From: Lysobacter luteus
GTDB taxonomy: Bacteria; Pseudomonadota; Gammaproteobacteria; Xanthomonadales; Xanthomonadaceae
DNA length: 64,000 nt
Direction: 5' to 3'
Assembly (NCBI RefSeq): GCF_907164845.1
Contig: NZ_OU015430.1
Location: forward strand, 2,346,001 to 2,410,000
Shown: piece by piece, positions 1 to 8,740 of the stretch
Layout of the letters: each line of letters begins with the position of its first letter
Position numbering within the stretch: the stretch's first letter is position 1
Notes under the pieces: generated by a model
Databases searched by the model: none
Seen by the model: only the letters and a program-made list of their open reading frames with translations
Told to the model about the DNA's origin: nothing
Position numbers and translations under genes: made by a program

Positions 1-390
1 GATGCGTCGTTGCTGTTGCTGGCCGACCTGGGTTTCGTCGCCCCCGACGATCCGCGGTTCGTCGGGACCGTCGAGGCGATCGGGCGGGACCTGCGACGCG
101 GGAACGGCCTGTTCCGCTATGTCGCGCCGGACGACTTCGGCGTACCGGAGACCAGCTTCACCATCTGTACCTTCTGGTACATCGACGCGCTGGCTGCGAT
201 CGGCCGGGGCGAGGAGGCACGCACCCTGTTCGAAAGCGTACTGGCCCGGCGCAACCCGCTCGGGCTGCTGTCAGAGGACCTCGCGTTCGAGGACGGCGAG
301 GCGTGGGGCAATTTCCCGCAGACGTACTCGCACGTTGGTCTGATCATCGCTGCGACCCGCCTGAGCCGACCCTGGCAGGAGGCGACGTGA
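1..390 (+). CDS. Glycoside hydrolase family 15 protein, C-terminal fragment
   Basis: This is the last 129 codons of a gene that begins before the window. The end of the product, with the segment GNFPQTYSHVGLI near the C-terminus, is the pattern of bacterial GH15 proteins (glucoamylase or trehalase type, (alpha/alpha)6 barrel). The segment EDLAFEDGEAWGNFPQ carries the acidic residues expected around the GH15 barrel end. The stop TGA overlaps the GTG start of otsA, so the two are translationally coupled, which points to a role in trehalose or alpha-glucan turnover. Substrate cannot be decided from this fragment. Family assignment is fairly sure; glucoamylase versus trehalase is open. Confidence 0.8.
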   Translation, partial: DASLLLLADLGFVAPDDPRFVGTVEAIGRDLRRGNGLFRYVAPDDFGVPETSFTICTFWYIDALAAIGRGEEARTLFESVLARRNPLGLLSEDLAFEDGEAWGNFPQTYSHVGLIIAATRLSRPWQEAT

Positions 391-1754
391 GCCGGCTGGT
401 GGTGGTATCCAACCGTGTCGCCCTGCCCGGCCAGGCCAGCTCGGGCGGCCTGGCGGTCGCCCTGCAGGCGGCGCTGGAGGAGACCGGGGGGCTGTGGTTC
501 GGCTGGAGCGGCAACATCGCCGACGACGCGTCCGGCCAGCTGCACGAGCAGACCGCCGGCAACATCGACTACGTGACCGTCGACCTTTCGCGTGCCGACC
601 ACGACGACTACTACAACGGCTTTGCCAATCGCACGCTCTGGCCGCTGCTGCATTTCCGGATGGACCTGGTCGACTACAGCCGCGAGACCTGGGAGGCGTA
701 CCGCCGGGTCAATGCGTTGTTCGCCGACCGGCTTGCGCCGCAGCTGCGCGACGACGACGTGGTCTGGATCCATGACTACCACCTGATCCCGCTGGCTTCG
801 CTGCTGCGCGAGCGCGGGGTGCGCTGCAAGCTCGGCTTCTTCCTGCACGTGCCGATGCCGTCTTCCGACATCCTGGCCGCGCTGCCGCATCACGGGCTCC
901 TGTTCGAAGGACTCTCGGCGCACGACCTGGTCGGGTTCCAGACCAGCCGCGACCTCGAACGCTTCCAAGACTACGTGCGGCTGTTCGGGCGCGGGCGGGT
1001 GGTGGAGCACGGCGTGCTGGAAACCGCCTCGGGGCGCCGCCTGCGGGCTGGCGCGTTCCCGATCAGCATCGACACCGCCGGGATCGAGCGGCAGGCCGCG
1101 GCGGCGGTCGGCAAGTCGAGCTTCAAGCGCCTGGCGCGGAGCCTGTCCGGCCGCGCGCTTGCGATCGGCGTCGACCGGCTGGACTACTCCAAGGGGTTGC
1201 CCGAGCGCTTCCGCGCGTTCGAGCGCTACCTGCAACGCTACCCTGACCAGATCGGCGAGCTGACCTACCTGCAGATCGCGCCGGTCTCGCGCGGCGACGT
1301 CCTCGAGTACCAGACCCTGCGCAGCGAGCTGGAGCAGCTGGCCGGCCACATCAACGGCGGACACGCCGAGCCGGACTGGACGCCGATGCGCTACGTCAAC
1401 CGCAATTTCCCGCACGCTTCGCTGACCGGCTTCTACCGGCTGGCGCGGCTCGGGCTGGTCACGCCGTTGCGCGACGGGATGAACCTGGTCGCCAAGGAAT
1501 ACGTCGCCGCGCAGGACCCGGAGGACCCGGGCGTGCTGGTGCTGTCGAGCTTTGCCGGTGCCGCGCGCGAGCTGGACCAGGCATTGCTGGTGAACCCCTA
1601 CGACCTGGACGGCGTCGCGGCCGCGATCGCGCGTGCGGTTTCGATGCCGCTGGAGGAACGTCGCGAGCGCTGGGAGGCGATGATGGCCTGCCTGCGCGAC
1701 CACGACATCACCGACTGGCGGCGGAGCTACCTGCAGACGCTCCGGGCGGCGTGA
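387..1754 (+). CDS. otsA: Alpha,alpha-trehalose-phosphate synthase (UDP-forming)
   Basis: Makes trehalose 6-phosphate from UDP-glucose and glucose 6-phosphate in the cytoplasm, for osmotic and desiccation protection. The 455-residue product starts SRLVVVSNRVA and carries the GT20 landmarks HDYHLIPLA, VDRLDYSKGLPERF and RDGMNLVAKEYVAAQ. The GTG start is chosen because the recognisable OtsA N-terminus begins there and because it sits in a GTGA overlap with the preceding GH15 stop; an in-frame ATG at 303 would add 28 residues unlike the family. The 3' end overlaps the convergent pgeF by 47 nt. No otsB is visible; it may lie upstream, outside the window. Confidence 0.95.
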   Translation: MSRLVVVSNRVALPGQASSGGLAVALQAALEETGGLWFGWSGNIADDASGQLHEQTAGNIDYVTVDLSRADHDDYYNGFANRTLWPLLHFRMDLVDYSRETWEAYRRVNALFADRLAPQLRDDDVVWIHDYHLIPLASLLRERGVRCKLGFFLHVPMPSSDILAALPHHGLLFEGLSAHDLVGFQTSRDLERFQDYVRLFGRGRVVEHGVLETASGRRLRAGAFPISIDTAGIERQAAAAVGKSSFKRLARSLSGRALAIGVDRLDYSKGLPERFRAFERYLQRYPDQIGELTYLQIAPVSRGDVLEYQTLRSELEQLAGHINGGHAEPDWTPMRYVNRNFPHASLTGFYRLARLGLVTPLRDGMNLVAKEYVAAQDPEDPGVLVLSSFAGAARELDQALLVNPYDLDGVAAAIARAVSMPLEERRERWEAMMACLRDHDITDWRRSYLQTLRAA

Positions 1755-2499
1755 ACCAGACCAGCGAGGCCATGCGCCCGGTGCGCTGGTCGCGTCGGTG
1801 CGAGAAGAACCGGCCCGGCGCGCCGATCGTGCACAGCCCGCCGCCGAAGATCCGGTCCGGCGCGAGTCCGGCCTGCTGCAGCCGCCGCCGGGCGAGCGCG
1901 TAGAGATCGACCCGCCAGTGGTGTGGGCGGGTCGAGACGAACGCGCTGCCGGCCGTCCAGTCCTGCGACACGAACGCGTCGTAGACCTCGGTCCCGACTT
2001 CGTAATGCTCCGGGCCGGCGGCCGGCCCGAGCCAGGCCATCAGCCGCGCCGGCGGCGTGACCATCGCCGCAACGGTCGACTCGAGCACGCCTGCGGCCAG
2101 CCCACGCCACCCCGCATGCGCCGCGCCGACCTCGAGGCCGTCGTCGGCGCACAGCAGCACCGGCAGGCAGTCGGCAGTGAGGATCGCGAGCACGGTACCC
2201 GGGACCGAGGTGACCGCGGCGTCGGCCTCCGGCTCGCCGGGGGTGGATTCGTCCTGCCCGGTGCGAAACACGGCGGTGCCGTGTACCTGCCGCAACCAAA
2301 CCGGGTCACCGGGGAGGCCGGCGACCACTGCCAGGCAGGCACGGTTGTCCTGGACCGCCGCCGGCTCGTCGCCGCAGCGCGTGCCCAGGTTGAAATGGTC
2401 GAACGGCGGAAGCGAGGCGCCGGCACCATGCCGCAGCGTGGTGAAGCCCCGCACGCCCGCCGGCGCAGGCCAGTCCGCGGCAAGCAGGGCGTCTGTCAC
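1708..2499 (-). CDS. pgeF: Purine nucleoside phosphorylase / polyphenol-oxidase-family protein (YfiH, DUF152)
   Basis: A 263-residue member of the YfiH/laccase-domain family, described as a zinc-dependent purine nucleoside phosphorylase and as the peptidoglycan editing factor PgeF. The metal ligands are visible: His73 in RQVHGTAV, Cys111 in LTADCLPVLL and His128 in GAAHAGWRG. The C-terminal segment FFSHRRDQRTGRMAS is also typical. Translation starts at GTG, three bases after the rluD stop, so rluD-pgeF form an operon, the usual arrangement in Gammaproteobacteria. It overlaps the convergent otsA at the 3' end. The family call is firm; which activity matters in vivo is not settled by sequence. 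Confidence 0.93.
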   Translation of the reverse strand: MTDALLAADWPAPAGVRGFTTLRHGAGASLPPFDHFNLGTRCGDEPAAVQDNRACLAVVAGLPGDPVWLRQVHGTAVFRTGQDESTPGEPEADAAVTSVPGTVLAILTADCLPVLLCADDGLEVGAAHAGWRGLAAGVLESTVAAMVTPPARLMAWLGPAAGPEHYEVGTEVYDAFVSQDWTAGSAFVSTRPHHWRVDLYALARRRLQQAGLAPDRIFGGGLCTIGAPGRFFSHRRDQRTGRMASLVWFTPPGASAGSSAASR

Positions 2500-2502
2500 G
2501 GG

Positions 2503-3477
2503 TCAGCGGCCCCGCTCGGCGGCTTCGCGGGTGTCGTCGCGCAGCGCGGCGACCAGCGCCTGCATGTCGGCCGGCATCGGCGCACTGGTGCGGACCGGCT
2601 CGCCGGTGACCGGGTGGCTGAACTCCAGCGTCTCGGCGTGCAGCGCCTGGCGGCGGAACCCGCGCAACGCGGACACGAGTGCGTCGGTGGCGCCACGCGG
2701 CAGCTTGAGCGAGCCCCCATACAGCGGGTCGCCGATGATCGGGTGCTTGAGGTGCGCCATGTGCACGCGGATCTGGTGGGTGCGGCCGGTCTCCAGCCTG
2801 CACTCCAGCAGCGTGTGGGCGCGGAAGCGCTCGCGCAGGCGGTAATGGGTCACCGCGTCGCGGCCGTCGTCGCGCACCGCCATCCGGATGCGGTCGCGCG
2901 GGTGGCGGTCGATCGGCGCGTCGGCGGTGCCACCCGAGACCAGGGCGCCCGACACCACGGCCAGGTACTGCCGATGCACGTCGCGGGCTGACAGCTGGTC
3001 AACCAGCGCGGTGTGGGCGACCAGCGTGCGGGCCACCACCATGACCCCCGAGGTGTCCTTGTCGAGCCGGTGGACGATGCCGGCACGCGGCAGCGCATTG
3101 AGCGACGGGTCCTTGTTCAGCAGCGCGTTGACCAGGGTGCCGTCCGGGTTGCCGGCACCCGGGTGGACCACCAGCCCGGCCGGCTTGTCGATGACGATGA
3201 CGTGCTCGTCCTCGAACAGCACCTCCAGGGCGATGTCCTGGGGCTCGGAGCGGGTCTGGACCTCGAGCACGGCATTGACGCTGACGGTCTCGCCGCCGTG
3301 CACCGGGTCGCGCGGGCGGACCTGCTGGCCGTCGAGCAGGACCTGCCCCGACTTGATCCAGGCGGCCAGCCGCGAGCGTGAATACTGGGGAAACAACTCG
3401 GCCAGCACGGCGTCGAACCGCCGCCCCGCGGAGGCGTCGGGAACCACGGCCTGCAAGGCGATGGCGGGTTCGGTCAT
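2503..3477 (-). CDS. rluD: Ribosomal large subunit pseudouridine synthase D
   Basis: Converts uridines of 23S rRNA helix 69 (1911, 1915 and 1917 in E. coli) to pseudouridine. The 324-residue product has an N-terminal S4 RNA-binding domain (about residues 15-75, [16 protein letters not shown]) followed by the RluA-type catalytic domain with the HRLDKDTSG motif, whose Asp is the nucleophile. The start at 3477 (MTEPAIALQ) is used because upstream in-frame codons run into the bamD promoter region and are unlike the family. It is divergent from bamD, as is common in this family of bacteria, and is followed directly by pgeF. Confidence 0.94.
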   Translation of the reverse strand: MTEPAIALQAVVPDASAGRRFDAVLAELFPQYSRSRLAAWIKSGQVLLDGQQVRPRDPVHGGETVSVNAVLEVQTRSEPQDIALEVLFEDEHVIVIDKPAGLVVHPGAGNPDGTLVNALLNKDPSLNALPRAGIVHRLDKDTSGVMVVARTLVAHTALVDQLSARDVHRQYLAVVSGALVSGGTADAPIDRHPRDRIRMAVRDDGRDAVTHYRLRERFRAHTLLECRLETGRTHQIRVHMAHLKHPIIGDPLYGGSLKLPRGATDALVSALRGFRRQALHAETLEFSHPVTGEPVRTSAPMPADMQALVAALRDDTREAAERGR

Positions 3478-3490
3478 CGGAATGTCCGGG

Positions 3491-3521
3491 TTAAGGGCGC
3501 TGCGCGCGGGACTGCTATTAT
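3491..3521 (+). promoter_or_regulatory. Candidate sigma-70 promoter for bamD
   Basis: The short rluD-bamD divergent gap holds TATTAT at 3516-3521 as a good -10 hexamer for the bamD direction. TTAAGG at 3491-3496 could serve as a weak -35, although the 19-bp spacing is long. The -10 is the convincing part. Confidence 0.4.
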
Positions 3522-3559
3522 CGGCGCTTCGTGCCCCCGGCGCCCGTTGATTCTCGACC

Positions 3560-4429
3560 ATGACCGATCGCCCCACCCCGCTGCGTCCCTCCCTGCGGAC
3601 CATCGTCCTGCTGCTGGCCCTGGTGGTGTTCGCCAGCGGCTGCGCCCGTTTCGGCAAGATGTTCAAGGACGAGGAAGCCAACGAAGGCGTGCCGGTCGAG
3701 CAGCTTTACGAGAAGGCCCACACCTCGATGACCCGCGGCAACTGGGCCAGCGCCGAGACCACCTTCAAGCGGCTGGTCGCGCAGTACCCCTATGGCCCCT
3801 ACACCGAGCAGGCGCTGGTGGAGACGGCCTACGCCCAGTACAAGTCGGGCAAGCACGAGGACGCGATCAGCAGCATCGACCGCTTCCTGCGCACCTACCC
3901 GACTCATCGCATGGCCTCCTACATGTACTACCTGCGCGGACTGGTGAACTCCAGCCGTGACACGGTGTTCCTGCAGCGGGTCTGGTCGCTGGACGCGAGC
4001 CGACGCGACCTGGCCACGCCGATGCAGGCGTTCAACGACTTCCAGATCGTCACGACCCGCTACCCGCACAGCCGCTATGCCGCCGACGCCGAGCTGCGCA
4101 TGGCGAAGCTGCGCGACCTGTTCGCCCGCCACGAGCTGGATGCTGCGCTGTACTACCTGCGCCGCACCGCCTACGTCGCTGCCGCCGAGCGGGCGACCTA
4201 CCTGCTGGAGACCTACCCGCAGAGCAGCTACCAGAACGACGCCGTCGCCACACTCGCTGCCGCCTACACCGGGCTCGGTAACGAGCAGCTGGCCACCGAC
4301 GCACGCCGGGTGCTCGAGCAGAACGAGCCGGGCCACCCCTACCTGCGCGGCGACTGGCCGGACTACCCGAGCAACTGGCGCAAGCTCAACCCGTTCGCGG
4401 GCGAGAAGTCGGCCCTGGACAACGACTGA
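3560..4429 (+). CDS. bamD: Outer membrane assembly lipoprotein BamD (ComL family)
   Basis: Essential lipoprotein of the BAM complex that inserts beta-barrel proteins into the outer membrane. The 289-residue product has a lipoprotein signal peptide (residues 1-28) with lipobox FASGC, then TPR-like helical repeats: [41 protein letters not shown] and further units to about residue 250. Length matches the family (240-290). It is divergent from rluD and followed after about 20 nt by a clear terminator, so it is monocistronic. Confidence 0.95.
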   Translation: MTDRPTPLRPSLRTIVLLLALVVFASGCARFGKMFKDEEANEGVPVEQLYEKAHTSMTRGNWASAETTFKRLVAQYPYGPYTEQALVETAYAQYKSGKHEDAISSIDRFLRTYPTHRMASYMYYLRGLVNSSRDTVFLQRVWSLDASRRDLATPMQAFNDFQIVTTRYPHSRYAADAELRMAKLRDLFARHELDAALYYLRRTAYVAAAERATYLLETYPQSSYQNDAVATLAAAYTGLGNEQLATDARRVLEQNEPGHPYLRGDWPDYPSNWRKLNPFAGEKSALDND

Positions 4430-4449
4430 CCGCGCACCGCTCGATCAAC

Positions 4450-4480
4450 AAAACGCCGCCTCCGGGCGGCGTTTTTTGTT
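4450..4480 (+). terminator. Rho-independent terminator of bamD
   Basis: Nine-base arms AACGCCGCC (4452-4460) and GGCGGCGTT (4465-4473) enclose a TCCG loop and run into six T residues. The arrangement is a textbook intrinsic terminator 20 nt after the bamD stop. Confidence 0.9.
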
Positions 4481-4502
4481 CCGGAATTCCCCGCCGAAGC
4501 CC

Positions 4503-4711
4503 GTAGGAGCGACGTAAGTCGCGAACCGCGGACGCCTGTAGGAGCGACGTAAGTCGCGAACCGCTGGACCCGGCAGGTCGCGCAACCCTTCGGCCACGAC
4601 ATGGTCCCCCGAAGTTTCTGCTCCGGCACCGGCGTGACCGCCCTACAGCGCCGGGTCCAACCGCGACGAGTCCAGCCGCGACGTACAGGTCGCGACTTAC
4701 GTCGCTCCTAC
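4503..4711. repeat. REP cluster: two direct copies and one inverted copy (GTAA-loop type)
   Basis: The bamD-nadE gap (4430-4745) holds the bamD terminator and three 22-nt REP copies: 4503-4524, 4538-4559 and, inverted, 4690-4711. Each starts GTAGGAGC and contains the stem GCGAC/GTCGC around a GTAA loop. The two direct copies lie 13 nt apart; the inverted one is about 130 nt away, forming a long REP-spacer-REP unit. I see no gene in the spacer. The same element recurs near 21755, 50836 and 59943. Confidence 0.9.
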
Positions 4712-4745
4712 GACGACCCGGCCCCGGCCGGCCCGGGTTCTGCGC

Positions 4746-6380
4746 CTACCCCTGGTACCCGTTGCTGATCGGGTAACGGCGCTCGCGCCCGAACGCGCGG
4801 CGCGAGACCTTCGGCCCGGGTGCGGCCTGGTGGCGCTTCCACTCGCCCACGCGCACCAGGTGCAGCACCCGGTCGACCGTGTCGGCGGCGAACCCGGCCG
4901 CGGTGATCTCCTCGCGCGACTGCTCCAAGTCGATGTAGCGCGCCAGGATCGCGTCGAGCACGTCGTACGGCGGCAGCGAATCCTGGTCCTTCTGGTCCGC
5001 ACGCAGTTCGGCCGACGGCGGGCGCTCGATCACCCCGGTCGGGATCACCGGGTCGCCGACCGTATTGCGCCAGCGGGCCAGCTCGTAGACCTCGGTCTTG
5101 TACAGGTCCTTCAGCGGCGCGTAGCCGCCGGCCATGTCGCCGTAGATCGTGGCGTAGCCGACTGCGTACTCGCTCTTGTTGCCGGTGGTCAGCAGCAGCC
5201 CGTGAAACTTGTTGGTCAGCGCCATCAGCATCGCCCCGCGCACCCGCGACTGCAGGTTCTCCTCGGTGGTGTCCACCGGCAGGCCTTCGAACAGCTCCGC
5301 GAGAGTGTCCAGATAGCCCTGGAACGGCTTCTCGATCGGCAGGGTCAGCAGCTTCACGCCCTGCTCGGCGCACTGCTCGGCGGCCAGGTCGTTGGAGACG
5401 CCGGCGGTGTAGCGCGACGGCATCCGCACCGCCGTGATGTTCTCCGCACCCAGGGCGTCGACCGCGATGGCCAGGCAAACCGCCGAGTCGAGGCCGCCGG
5501 ACAGGCCCAGCCATGCCTTCTTGAATCCGTTCTTGATCGCGTAGTCGCGGGTACCGCGCACCACCGCGCGCCAGGCGAGCGCGTCGCGGCTCTCGTCGCC
5601 GTCCTCCATCCACTCCACCGAGCGGAAACCGCGGGTTGCGGGGTCGAAGTCGACCACCAGCATCTGCTCGGTGAACGCCGCCGCGGCCGGCCGCACGGTG
5701 CCGTCCGCATCGGCCACCAGCGAGCCGCCGTCGAACACCACCGCGTCCTGGCCGCCGACGCAATTGACGTAGGCGATCGCAACGCCATAGCGACGGGTCG
5801 CGTCTTCCAGCAAGGCATCGCGCCGCGCGTGCTTGTCGCGCTCGAATGGCGAGGCGTTGATCGACAGGATCAACTCGGCGCCGGCCTCCACCGTCGTGTG
5901 CAGTGGCTCGGCAAACCACATGTCCTCACAGACCAGCAGCCCGCAGCGCACGCCGTTGAGTTCGAACACGCAGTCGCCGCCGTCCGGGTCGACCACGAAG
6001 TAGCGGCGCTCGTCGAACACCGCATAGTTGGGGAGTTCGCGCTTGCGGTACGTGTGTTCGATCCGGCCGCCGCGCAGGATGCTGGCGGCGTTGTACACCA
6101 CCGACCCCGCGGTTTCCGGCCAGCCGACAATCGCGGTGACGCCGGCCGCCGCGGCGGCGATGCGTTCCATTGCGACATGGCAGTCGCGCAGGAAGCCCGG
6201 GCGCAGCAGCAGGTCCTCTGGCGGGTAGCCGCTGAGCGCGAGCTCCGGGAACAGCACCAGGTCCGCGCCGTACTCGTCGCGCGCTTCGATGATGTACTCG
6301 ATGATCCGGTCGGCGTTGTCGAACACGGCCCCGACCGGAAAGTCGAACTGGGCGAGGGCGATGCGGATGGGTTGGCTCAT
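4746..6380 (-). CDS. nadE: Glutamine-dependent NAD+ synthetase
   Basis: Last step of NAD synthesis: amidation of nicotinate adenine dinucleotide using ammonia released from glutamine. The 544-residue product is the two-domain form. The N-terminal nitrilase-like glutaminase (about 1-260) shows the Glu of LFPELALSGYPPED, the Lys of TYRKRELPNYAVFDE and the Cys of GLLVCEDMWF. The C-terminal synthetase (about 270-544) shows the ATP-binding P-loop LSGGLDSAVCL. Length fits the proteobacterial glutamine-dependent type. It stands alone between two REP/terminator gaps. Confidence 0.96.
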   Translation of the reverse strand: MSQPIRIALAQFDFPVGAVFDNADRIIEYIIEARDEYGADLVLFPELALSGYPPEDLLLRPGFLRDCHVAMERIAAAAAGVTAIVGWPETAGSVVYNAASILRGGRIEHTYRKRELPNYAVFDERRYFVVDPDGGDCVFELNGVRCGLLVCEDMWFAEPLHTTVEAGAELILSINASPFERDKHARRDALLEDATRRYGVAIAYVNCVGGQDAVVFDGGSLVADADGTVRPAAAAFTEQMLVVDFDPATRGFRSVEWMEDGDESRDALAWRAVVRGTRDYAIKNGFKKAWLGLSGGLDSAVCLAIAVDALGAENITAVRMPSRYTAGVSNDLAAEQCAEQGVKLLTLPIEKPFQGYLDTLAELFEGLPVDTTEENLQSRVRGAMLMALTNKFHGLLLTTGNKSEYAVGYATIYGDMAGGYAPLKDLYKTEVYELARWRNTVGDPVIPTGVIERPPSAELRADQKDQDSLPPYDVLDAILARYIDLEQSREEITAAGFAADTVDRVLHLVRVGEWKRHQAAPGPKVSRRAFGRERRYPISNGYQG

Positions 6381-6472
6381 GGCGGCGTGCCGTCAGGTTC
6401 GGGTCCCGGGCATTGTCCCAGAACCGCGTTCGATGCCGTGAAGTCGCCGCGCCGACGGGAAGCCCCGCCATC

Positions 6473-6500
6473 AAAAAAGGCCACCCGGAGGTGGCCTTCT
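6473..6500 (-). terminator. Rho-independent terminator of sucCD
   Basis: Nine-base arms AAGGCCACC (6477-6485) and GGTGGCCTT (6490-6498) enclose a four-base loop. On the minus strand the stem is followed by a run of six T residues. It lies 17 nt beyond the sucD stop and also just upstream of nadE. Confidence 0.88.
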
Positions 6501-6516
6501 TCGAACCCGTGCCGGC

Positions 6517-7392
6517 TTACTTCGCCAGGCGCTTGGCGATCGCCTCGCCGAGATCGCCGGGCGACTTCACCGTGGTGACGCCGGCCGCTTCCATCGCCGC
6601 GAACTTGCCCTCGGCCGTGCCCGAACCGCCCGACGCGATCGCGCCGGCGTGGCCCATGCGCTTGCCCTTCGGGGCGCTGGCGCCGGCGATGAAGCCGACC
6701 ACCGGCTTGGTCACGTACTGGGCGATGAACTCGGACGCCTCTTCCTCGGCCGAGCCGCCGATCTCGCCGACCATGATGATGCCCTCGGTCTGCGGGTCGT
6801 CCTGGAACAGCTTCAGCGCGTCGATGAAGCTGGTGCCGTTGATCGGGTCGCCGCCGATGCCGATCACGGTCGACTGGCCGAGGCCGGCCGACGTGGTCTG
6901 CTTAACCGCTTCGTAGGTCAGGGTGCCCGAGCGCGACACGATGCCGACCTTGCCCACGCTGTGGATGTGGCCCGGCATGATGCCGATCTTGCACTCGCCC
7001 GGGGTGATCACGCCGGGGCAGTTGGGCCCGATCAGGGTCACGTCGTCGAAGTCGTTGAGGACGTTCTTGACGCGCAGCATGTCCAGCACCGGGATGCCCT
7101 CGGTGATGCACACGATGACCCTGATGCCGGCATCGGCCGCCTCGAGGATCGCATCGGCCGCGAACGGCGGCGGCACGTAGATGACCGAGGCATCGGCGCC
7201 GGTCGCGTCGACCGCGTCCTGCACGGTGTTGAATACCGGCAGCCCGAGGTGCTCGGTGCCGCCCTTGCCCGGGGTCACGCCGCCCACGACCTTGGTGCCG
7301 TACTCGAGCATCTGCTCGGCGTGGAAGGTGCCCTGCGAGCCGGTGAAGCCCTGGACGATGACCTTGGTGTCCTTGTTGATCAAAACGCTCAT
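6517..7392 (-). CDS. sucD: Succinyl-CoA ligase [ADP-forming] subunit alpha
   Basis: TCA-cycle enzyme subunit that binds CoA and is transiently phosphorylated on histidine. The 291-residue product has the N-terminal CoA-binding Rossmann domain ([15 protein letters not shown]) and the active-site His in [15 protein letters not shown] near residue 247. Length equals the family norm (about 290). It follows sucC by 12 nt in one operon and ends at a strong terminator. Confidence 0.97.
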   Translation of the reverse strand: MSVLINKDTKVIVQGFTGSQGTFHAEQMLEYGTKVVGGVTPGKGGTEHLGLPVFNTVQDAVDATGADASVIYVPPPFAADAILEAADAGIRVIVCITEGIPVLDMLRVKNVLNDFDDVTLIGPNCPGVITPGECKIGIMPGHIHSVGKVGIVSRSGTLTYEAVKQTTSAGLGQSTVIGIGGDPINGTSFIDALKLFQDDPQTEGIIMVGEIGGSAEEEASEFIAQYVTKPVVGFIAGASAPKGKRMGHAGAIASGGSGTAEGKFAAMEAAGVTTVKSPGDLGEAIAKRLAK

Positions 7393-7404
7393 GTCAGTCC
7401 CGCC

Positions 7405-8571
7405 TCACTTGCCCGAAACGGCGGCGACCGCCTTGCGGGCGCCATCGTTGATGTCGTCGGCCGGCGTGATCGCCAGGCCGGAGTTCTGCAGCAGCGCCTT
7501 GCCCTGCTCCACGTTGGTGCCTTCCAGGCGCACGATCACCGGGACCTTGACGTCGACTTCCTTGACCGCGGCGATGATGCCCTCGGCGATCATGTCGCAG
7601 CGCACGATGCCGCCGAAGATGTTGACGAAGATCGCCTCGACCTTGTCGCTGGACAGGATGAGCTTGAACGCCTCGGTCACGCGCTCCTTGGTGGCGCCGC
7701 CGCCGACATCGAGGAAGTTCGCCGGTTCGCCGCCGTTGAGCTTGATGACGTCCATGGTCGCCATCGCCAGGCCTGCGCCGTTGACCATGCAGCCGATGTT
7801 GCCGTCCATGGTCACGTAGTTGAGGTCGTGCTGGCTGGCCTTGACCTCGGTCTCGTCCTCCTGGCGGATGTCGCGCATGGCGACCAGGTCCGGGTGGCGG
7901 AAGTTGGCGTTGTCGTCGGAGTTGATCTTGCCGTCGAGCACCGCGAGGTTGCCGTCGGTGAGGATCGCCAGCGGGTTCAGCTCGACCAGCGCCAGGTCCT
8001 TCTCGTGGAACAGCTTGAACAGGCCGAGCATGATCTTGGCCAGCTGGTTGGCCTGCTTGGCGTTCAGGCCCAGGTCGAAGCCCAGTGCGCGGCACTGGTA
8101 CGGCTGCAGGCCTTCGACGTAGTTGACGTTGATGGTCTTGATTGCGTCCGGGTTCTCCTCGGCGACCTGCTCGATGTCCATGCCGCCCTCGGCCGAGGCG
8201 ATGAACGTGACCGACTGGGTCCCGCGGTCGACCAGCACGGAGAGGTACAGCTCCTTGTCGATGTCGGTGCCCTCGGAGATCAGCACCGTGTCGACCGGCA
8301 GCTCGACGCCGGCGGTCTGGTAGGTCGCCATCTTCGTGCCGAGCATCGCCGCGGCGTACTGCTTCACTTCATCAAAGTTCTTGGCCAGCTTGACGCCGCC
8401 GGCCTTGCCGCGGCCGCCGGCGTGGATCTGGGCCTTGACCACCCACAGGTCGCCGGGGATGGACTTGGCGGCCTCGACGGCCTCTTCGGGAGTGCGCGCG
8501 ATGCGCCCGGCCGGCACAGCAATGCCGTATTCGGCAAACAGTTGCTTTGCCTGGTATTCGTGAAAGTTCAT
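7405..8571 (-). CDS. sucC: Succinyl-CoA ligase [ADP-forming] subunit beta
   Basis: ATP-grasp subunit binding nucleotide and succinate. The 388-residue product begins [17 protein letters not shown], a hallmark N-terminus, and contains the ATP-grasp segment [17 protein letters not shown] and the C-terminal [16 protein letters not shown] and [12 protein letters not shown] motifs that meet the phosphohistidine. First gene of the sucCD operon, divergent from pilS, as in related Xanthomonadaceae. Confidence 0.97.
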   Translation of the reverse strand: MNFHEYQAKQLFAEYGIAVPAGRIARTPEEAVEAAKSIPGDLWVVKAQIHAGGRGKAGGVKLAKNFDEVKQYAAAMLGTKMATYQTAGVELPVDTVLISEGTDIDKELYLSVLVDRGTQSVTFIASAEGGMDIEQVAEENPDAIKTINVNYVEGLQPYQCRALGFDLGLNAKQANQLAKIMLGLFKLFHEKDLALVELNPLAILTDGNLAVLDGKINSDDNANFRHPDLVAMRDIRQEDETEVKASQHDLNYVTMDGNIGCMVNGAGLAMATMDVIKLNGGEPANFLDVGGGATKERVTEAFKLILSSDKVEAIFVNIFGGIVRCDMIAEGIIAAVKEVDVKVPVIVRLEGTNVEQGKALLQNSGLAITPADDINDGARKAVAAVSGK

Positions 8572-8702
8572 GCGTCACCGAGGGGAGTTGAAGAGTCACC
8601 CGACGCGGAGGCAACCGGCAGCGGCGCGGGCGCGAGGGGGCCGGCCATTGTCGCCGATCGGGCCGGGCCGGGCAAAACCCGGCCTGCAGGCCATGCTGTG
8701 CC

Positions 8703-8708
8703 TATACT
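8703..8708 (+). promoter_or_regulatory. Candidate -10 element upstream of pilS
   Basis: TATACT at 8703-8708 is a near-consensus -10 hexamer lying between the possible ATG at 8693 and the TTG at 8741. No convincing -35 is present. If it is used, the transcript would start near 8715 and only the TTG start of pilS would be available. Confidence 0.4.
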
Positions 8709-8740
8709 CGCGCCGGGGTATCGATCCGGGGAAACCACGC

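Noticed and set aside
303-386. Upstream ATG start for otsA
   Set aside because: The extra 28 residues are encoded within the GH15 gene in another frame and do not resemble OtsA; the GTG at 387 fits the family N-terminus and the GTGA overlap.
1798-2991. 397-codon plus-strand frame opposite pgeF and rluD
   Set aside because: Antisense to two well-supported genes with intact motifs; no recognisable domain.
4503-4711. CRISPR-like repeats
   Set aside because: Repeats are palindromic, scattered, in inverted pairs with unequal spacers and occur throughout the window; they are REPs, not a CRISPR array, and no cas gene is present.
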